A DNA stretch of 7,351 nucleotides, taken from contig JARLHH010000206.1 of assembly GCA_031292335.1 (NCBI GenBank), positions 1-7,351 of the forward strand, written 5' to 3'. The translations under genes and the position numbers were made by a program. This document shows positions 6,417 to 7,351 of the stretch, piece by piece. Numbering within the stretch: the first letter of the stretch is position 1; every line of letters starts with the position of its first letter. This DNA is from Candidatus Limnocylindrales bacterium (lineage in GTDB: Bacteria > Chloroflexota > Limnocylindria > Limnocylindrales > CSP1-4). The notes beneath the pieces were generated by a model. That model had not been told where the DNA came from, ran no database searches, and saw only the letters and a list, made by a program, of their open reading frames with translations.

Positions 6417-7351
6417 ATGGCCCGCCTTCCCCGTCGCAAGGTCACCATCATCGGCGCCGGCAATGTCGGTGCCACAACCGCGGAGCAGATCGTCGCGGCG
6501 GGCCTCGCGGACGTCGTGCTGATCGACATCGTCGAGGGGCTCCCACAGGGCAAGGCGCTCGACCTCAACGAGGCCGCCCCGGTGGTCGGCTACGACGTGC
6601 AGGTGTCGGGCACGAACGACTACGCGGACACCGCCGACTCGAAGGTGATCGTCGTGACGTCGGGCCTGGCGCGCCAGCCGGGCATGAGCCGTGACGACCT
6701 GATGGCGAAGAACGCCGGCATCGTCGGGTCGGTCGTCAGGCAGGCCGCCGCCGTCAGCCCGGACGCGATTATCGTCGTCGTCACGAACCCGCTCGACGCG
6801 ATGTGTCATGTCGCGCTTTCGGCCTCGGGCTTCCCGCCGGAGCGCATCGTCGGCATGGCCGGCGTCCTGGACTCGGCCCGGTTCCGGTCGTTCATCTCCG
6901 ACGAGCTGCAGGTGAGCGTCCGGGACATCCGCGGCTTCGTCCTCGGTGGTCACGGCGACACGATGGTGCCGCTGCCGCGGTACTCGACCGTCGGCGGCGT
7001 CCCGATCACGGAGCTGATGAGCGCCGAGCGGATCGAGGCGCTCGTCGAGCGGACCCGCAACGGCGGCGCCGAGGTGGTGGCGCTGCTCAAGACCGGCAGC
7101 GCCTACTACGCGCCGGCCGCCTCGGTCGTCGAGATGATCGAGGCGATCCTGCGCGATCGCCGGCGCGTCCTCCCCTGCGCCGCCTACCTGCGCGGCGAGT
7201 ACGGGGTCGACGGCCTCTTCGTGGGCGTGCCGGTCGTGCTCGGCAACGGCGGCGTCGAGAAGGTCATCGAGATCGCGCTGACCGATGACGAGCGGGCCGC
7301 CTTCCACCGGTCGGCCGACTCGGTCCGGGGGCTGCTGGCGAAGCTGCCGGC
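6417..7351 (+). CDS. mdh: malate dehydrogenase, LDH-like type (3' end cut by window edge)
   Basis: It catalyses NAD-dependent interconversion of malate and oxaloacetate in the TCA cycle. The 311 visible residues show the Rossmann motif IIGAGNVGATTA (11-22). Asp37 at the end of the second strand (LIDIVEG) favours NAD over NADP. Arg86 in GLARQPGMSR marks malate specificity (lactate dehydrogenases have Gln there), with Arg92 also in the loop. VTNPLDAM (122-129) follows, then Asp152/Arg155 in GVLDSAR and catalytic His179 in GGHGDTMVPLP. LLKTGSAYYAPAAS and FVGVPVVLGNGGVEK complete the catalytic domain. Relatives such as the Chloroflexus enzyme are about 309 residues, so only a few C-terminal residues should be missing. 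It has its own promoter and strong Shine-Dalgarno, separate from the transsulfuration operon. Confidence 0.95.
   Translation, partial: MARLPRRKVTIIGAGNVGATTAEQIVAAGLADVVLIDIVEGLPQGKALDLNEAAPVVGYDVQVSGTNDYADTADSKVIVVTSGLARQPGMSRDDLMAKNAGIVGSVVRQAAAVSPDAIIVVVTNPLDAMCHVALSASGFPPERIVGMAGVLDSARFRSFISDELQVSVRDIRGFVLGGHGDTMVPLPRYSTVGGVPITELMSAERIEALVERTRNGGAEVVALLKTGSAYYAPAASVVEMIEAILRDRRRVLPCAAYLRGEYGVDGLFVGVPVVLGNGGVEKVIEIALTDDERAAFHRSADSVRGLLAKLP

Noticed and set aside
6342..7307. 321-residue minus-strand open frame antisense to malate dehydrogenase
   Set aside because: The plus strand carries all malate dehydrogenase motifs; this frame is Asp/Arg/His-rich shadow sequence.

Overview
This is a very GC-rich stretch of bacterial chromosome, coding on both strands. 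It carries central-metabolism and sulfur-amino-acid genes, with no phage, transposon, CRISPR or RNA-gene signature. The malate dehydrogenase belongs to the LDH-like MDH type typical of Chloroflexus-like bacteria. That, the high GC and the mixture of Shine-Dalgarno and apparently leaderless starts suggest a high-GC Chloroflexota (for example a Limnocylindria-like lineage). A high-GC actinobacterium is the alternative. This placement is inference; no phylogenetic marker is present.

Left part, minus strand (1-1115): a short class II ketose-bisphosphate aldolase (fba-like) is followed, with a 4-base GTGA overlap, by the first 89 residues of a CbbY-like HAD sugar-phosphate phosphatase that runs off the window. 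This looks like a two-gene sugar-phosphate unit. Upstream of it is a 274-base gap with an 11-bp-phased TTGACG direct repeat and a strong 12-bp hairpin. The hairpin best fits the terminator of the next minus-strand gene.

Middle part (1390-2426): an Lrp/AsnC-type regulator on the plus strand lies between two minus-strand genes for tiny single-pass membrane proteins (44 and about 51 residues). Both small genes have a TATACT -10 element. A perfect inverted repeat (GGTCGAC-N4-GTCGACC) lies between the first small gene and the regulator, centred between two opposing -10-like hexamers.

Right part, plus strand (2427-6031): lgt (prolipoprotein diacylglyceryl transferase), cystathionine beta-synthase and cystathionine gamma-lyase form a compact operon with 4-base gaps at both junctions. 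The last two make a complete reverse transsulfuration route from homocysteine to cysteine. lgt appears to start leaderless, with a -10 hexamer six bases before its ATG.

A 385-base non-coding gap (6032-6416) ends in a promoter and strong ribosome binding site for malate dehydrogenase. That gene runs to the window edge and is probably only a few residues short of complete.

No new defence or mobile system is visible. The points most worth a second look are regulatory: a possible leaderless 8-codon ORF coupled to a small membrane protein gene, the symmetric inverted repeat beside the Lrp gene, and the structured 3' region of the 44-residue gene.
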